A stretch of DNA of 15,937 nt from Flavobacteriaceae bacterium (GTDB lineage Bacteria; Bacteroidota; Bacteroidia; Flavobacteriales; Flavobacteriaceae): positions 1-15,937 of the forward strand of contig NZQO01000129.1 in assembly GCA_002693605.1 (NCBI GenBank), in the 5' to 3' direction. Both the position numbers and the translations under genes were made by a program. Of the stretch, positions 14,352-15,937 are shown piece after piece. The notes beneath the pieces are model-generated. The model worked only from the letters and a program-made list of their open reading frames with translations. It made no database searches and was not told the origin of the DNA. The stretch's first letter is position 1. The number at the start of each line of letters is the position of its first letter.

Positions 14352-14380
14352 TACTTTTACGCCAACCAATAACACAGCAT

Positions 14381-15259
14381 ATGGCTTCATCGTTTGAAAA
14401 ATATCAAAAGCGCAGGTTGATATCCTCATATTTCTCGGTTGTTATCAGCATCTCGCTGGTGCTGTTTCTATTGGGCTTGCTGGGACTGCTGGTGCTGAAC
14501 ACCAAAAAGGTGGCAGACCATTTCAAGGAGCAAATTGCGCTTACGGTATACTTGAAAGATAGCGCGAAGGAGGTAGAGATTACCCAGCTGAAGCAGAGCC
14601 TGGCCCTTGCCGAGTATACCAAGAGTGCCGAATTTATTTCGAAGGAACAGGCGGCCGAGGAGCATAGCGCGACCATTGGCGAGAATTTCATGGAATTCCT
14701 GGGCGAAAACCCATTGCAAAACAGCATTGATGTGTACCTGTTGGCCGATTATGTGTCGCCCACCCAACTGGAGGATATTTCCACCGAACTGATTAAAAAG
14801 GACTTTGTGGACGAGGTAGTGTACGACAAGCCCCTTATTGCCTTATTGAATGACAACGTAAAGAAAATAAGCCTGTGGGTACTGATCGTTAGTGGGGTTT
14901 TTCTATTTATCGCGGTACTGTTAATCAATAGCTCCATTCGGCTTTCGGTGTATGCCAAGCGCTTTACCATCAAGACCATGCAAATGGTTGGGGCCACGAA
15001 AGGATTTATTAGGAGGCCCTTTATATGGAAAAGCATGAAATTGGGAATGATCGGGGCCGTGGTGGCGCTGTCTGGGATGGGGCTGGTGCTTTACTACCTA
15101 AACCAAAGCTTTCCGGAACTGCAGCTTTTAGACGACAAGGTGCTGCTGGTAGCGCTATTTGTCGGGGTATTTTTAATTGGCCTGTTTATTAGCTGGCTAA
15201 GCACTTTTTTCGCCACACAACGTTTCCTAAATTTGCGAACCGATGAGCTTTATTACTAA
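14381..15259 (+). CDS. ftsX: Cell division protein FtsX (ABC permease)
   Basis: FtsX is the inner-membrane permease partner of the ATPase FtsE and in other bacteria couples division to periplasmic peptidoglycan hydrolases. The 292-residue protein has the FtsX layout: cytoplasmic N-terminus, first membrane segment (about 18-39), a large periplasmic domain (about 40-163), then three further segments (about 165-185, 220-241 and 253-275). The FtsX signature region MQMVGATKGFIRRPF (200-214) lies between segments two and three. I chose the ATG at 14381 because the promoter motif lies just upstream. No ftsE gene is present in the window. Its last 17 bases overlap the next small lipoprotein gene, and DUF3098 and uppP follow, giving an envelope/division cluster. 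Confidence 0.93.
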   Translation: MASSFEKYQKRRLISSYFSVVISISLVLFLLGLLGLLVLNTKKVADHFKEQIALTVYLKDSAKEVEITQLKQSLALAEYTKSAEFISKEQAAEEHSATIGENFMEFLGENPLQNSIDVYLLADYVSPTQLEDISTELIKKDFVDEVVYDKPLIALLNDNVKKISLWVLIVSGVFLFIAVLLINSSIRLSVYAKRFTIKTMQMVGATKGFIRRPFIWKSMKLGMIGAVVALSGMGLVLYYLNQSFPELQLLDDKVLLVALFVGVFLIGLFISWLSTFFATQRFLNLRTDELYY

Positions 15260-15548
15260 TTGTGGTATCATCTTCGGAATTTTAACACTAGCACTCATAA
15301 GTTGTGCTATACAGAACCCGACTAGGGAAGACAGCGTAACCGCGAATAGTACCATAGGAGGAGTCAGTGAGGGCGTGGGCAATATATATTACATACACCG
15401 TGGGCTGCAGCACGAATTTGCATTGACGGCTGCCAACGAAGCCCTTTTAAATAAAACCGCTACCTTGCACCTGTACCGATTTTGGTTTGGGAGGAGGTGC
15501 GGGGATATCGCGAAATTGGAAGTGGACGGAAGGGTTCTATACACCTAA
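15243..15548 (+). CDS. Small predicted lipoprotein, unrecognised
   Basis: I do not recognise this 101-residue protein. It begins with a signal-peptide-like hydrophobic stretch (about 8-20) ending in LISC, a lipobox with Cys21, followed by a polar Asn/Thr/Ser-rich linker and a compact region with aromatic and basic residues (LHLYRFWFGRRCGDIAKL, 76-93), ending in VDGRVLYT. A further Cys lies at 86. The ATG at 15243 overlaps the 3' end of ftsX by 17 bases in another frame, consistent with translational coupling, and DUF3098 starts 43 bases after its stop. Signal, lipobox and overlap favour a real gene, but with no known family a spurious frame cannot be excluded. A role with FtsX in the envelope is only a guess from position. 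Confidence 0.55.
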   Translation: MSFITNCGIIFGILTLALISCAIQNPTREDSVTANSTIGGVSEGVGNIYYIHRGLQHEFALTAANEALLNKTATLHLYRFWFGRRCGDIAKLEVDGRVLYT

Positions 15549-15591
15549 TTTCCACAAGAAAGCATAACGTAACGAATTAAATTATACAGTT

Positions 15592-15852
15592 TTGGGAGAA
15601 CAAAAAAGAAAAGAGGAAGCGAAAAAGAGCCATTTTATCTTTGAGCGGAAAAACTACATCTTCATGCTCATTGGCGTCGCCTTTATCGCGCTCGGCTTTG
15701 TGCTGATGGCCGGCGGCGGCAGCGATGACCCGAATGTCTTCAACCCGGAGATTTACAGTTGGCGGCGAATTCGCCTGGCACCGGCGCTTATCCTAATCGG
15801 CTTCGGCATCGAGGTGTACGCCATTCTACTGAATCCACACAAAAAGGACTAA
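15592..15852 (+). CDS. DUF3098 membrane protein
   Basis: This is a predicted inner-membrane protein of 86 residues and unknown function. A charged N-terminus (GEQKRKEEAKK) precedes two membrane segments (about 22-41 and 60-81), separated by GGGSDDPNVFNPEIYSWRRI, whose DPNVFN and (S/F)xRRI pattern matches what I recall of DUF3098 proteins. The start codon appears to be TTG at 15592: the first in-frame ATG (residue 25) lies inside the first membrane segment and would destroy the protein, while the TTG is followed by a normal family N-terminus. It sits between ftsX with its overlapping lipoprotein gene and uppP, the usual flavobacterial order as I recall it. The uppP ATG follows after only three bases, so they are very likely co-transcribed. 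Confidence 0.85.
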   Translation: MGEQKRKEEAKKSHFIFERKNYIFMLIGVAFIALGFVLMAGGGSDDPNVFNPEIYSWRRIRLAPALILIGFGIEVYAILLNPHKKD

Positions 15853-15855
15853 CCA

Positions 15856-15937
15856 ATGGAGTTATGGGATGCCATCCTGTTGGGCATAGTACAAGGTTTT
15901 ACCGAATTTTTACCCGTATCCTCGAGCGGCCATCTGG
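15856..15937 (+). CDS. uppP: Undecaprenyl-diphosphatase, 5' part
   Basis: Only the first 27 codons are inside the window. They show the UppP/BacA N-terminal hallmark GIVQGFTEFLPVSSSGHL, including the conserved glutamate and the SSSGH segment that belong to the active site. The integral membrane enzyme removes a phosphate from undecaprenyl diphosphate to recycle the lipid carrier for peptidoglycan and other wall polymers. The ATG lies three bases after the DUF3098 stop, indicating one operon with ftsX and DUF3098. The gene continues past the right edge of the window. Confidence 0.95.
   Translation, partial: MELWDAILLGIVQGFTEFLPVSSSGHL

Overview
The window is a compact block of chromosomal housekeeping DNA from a member of the Bacteroidota, most likely a Flavobacteriaceae-type marine or soil bacterium. 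This rests on the gene content (DUF4296, DUF4271 and DUF3098 proteins, a Bacteroidota-type dihydroorotase and leucyl-tRNA synthetase), on several good matches to the Bacteroidota -7 promoter motif TAnnTTTG a short distance upstream of chosen starts, and on AT-rich leaders with little Shine-Dalgarno character. I recognise no insertion sequence, prophage, CRISPR array, rRNA or tRNA gene.

Layout from left to right. Bases 1-77 are an unresolved window edge. tyrS (110-1408, minus) ends directly on a strong hairpin at 78-106 and appears to start with TTG. It is divergent from an NAD-dependent epimerase/dehydratase gene (1493-2509, plus), whose best promoter lies so close to the ATG that the mRNA may be leaderless. 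That gene converges, with overlapping stop codons, on a tightly coupled minus-strand operon: DPM1-type glycosyltransferase (5026-4286), dihydroorotase (4286-2946) and a DUF4296 lipoprotein (2946-2506), each joined by a one-base TAATG overlap. Divergent from it are a DUF4271 membrane protein (5166-5798) and a hemD-like uroporphyrinogen-III synthase (5825-6571). hemD has its own promoter inside the end of the DUF4271 gene and ends at a perfect 15-bp hairpin shared with pckA (8244-6649, minus).

Next come a DUF423 membrane protein (8713-8321, minus) and, divergent, a saccharopine dehydrogenase-like enzyme (8783-10153, plus). A 465-base gene-free stretch follows (10154-10618). It holds an 11-bp tandem repeat array, degenerate GGCAGT/GTGTT(T/C)AG repeats, a CCCCTTGAGGGG hairpin and a terminator. 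Then come a YugP-type membrane zinc metallopeptidase (11317-10619, minus) and leuS (14218-11375, minus). Divergent from leuS is a cell-envelope cluster on the plus strand: ftsX (14381-15259), a small unrecognised lipoprotein overlapping its end (15243-15548), a DUF3098 membrane protein starting with TTG (15592-15852), and the first 27 codons of uppP (from 15856).

Functionally the window mixes translation (tyrS, leuS), pyrimidine and haem synthesis, gluconeogenesis (pckA), lysine-pathway chemistry and envelope/division functions (ftsX, uppP, the polyprenol-phosphate sugar transferase). I found no convincing new defence, mobile or biosynthetic system. The points most worth following are the repeat-rich intergenic stretch, the Gln in place of the first metal-binding His of the dihydroorotase, the small lipoprotein wedged into the ftsX-DUF3098-uppP cluster, the two TTG starts and the possible leaderless epimerase mRNA.
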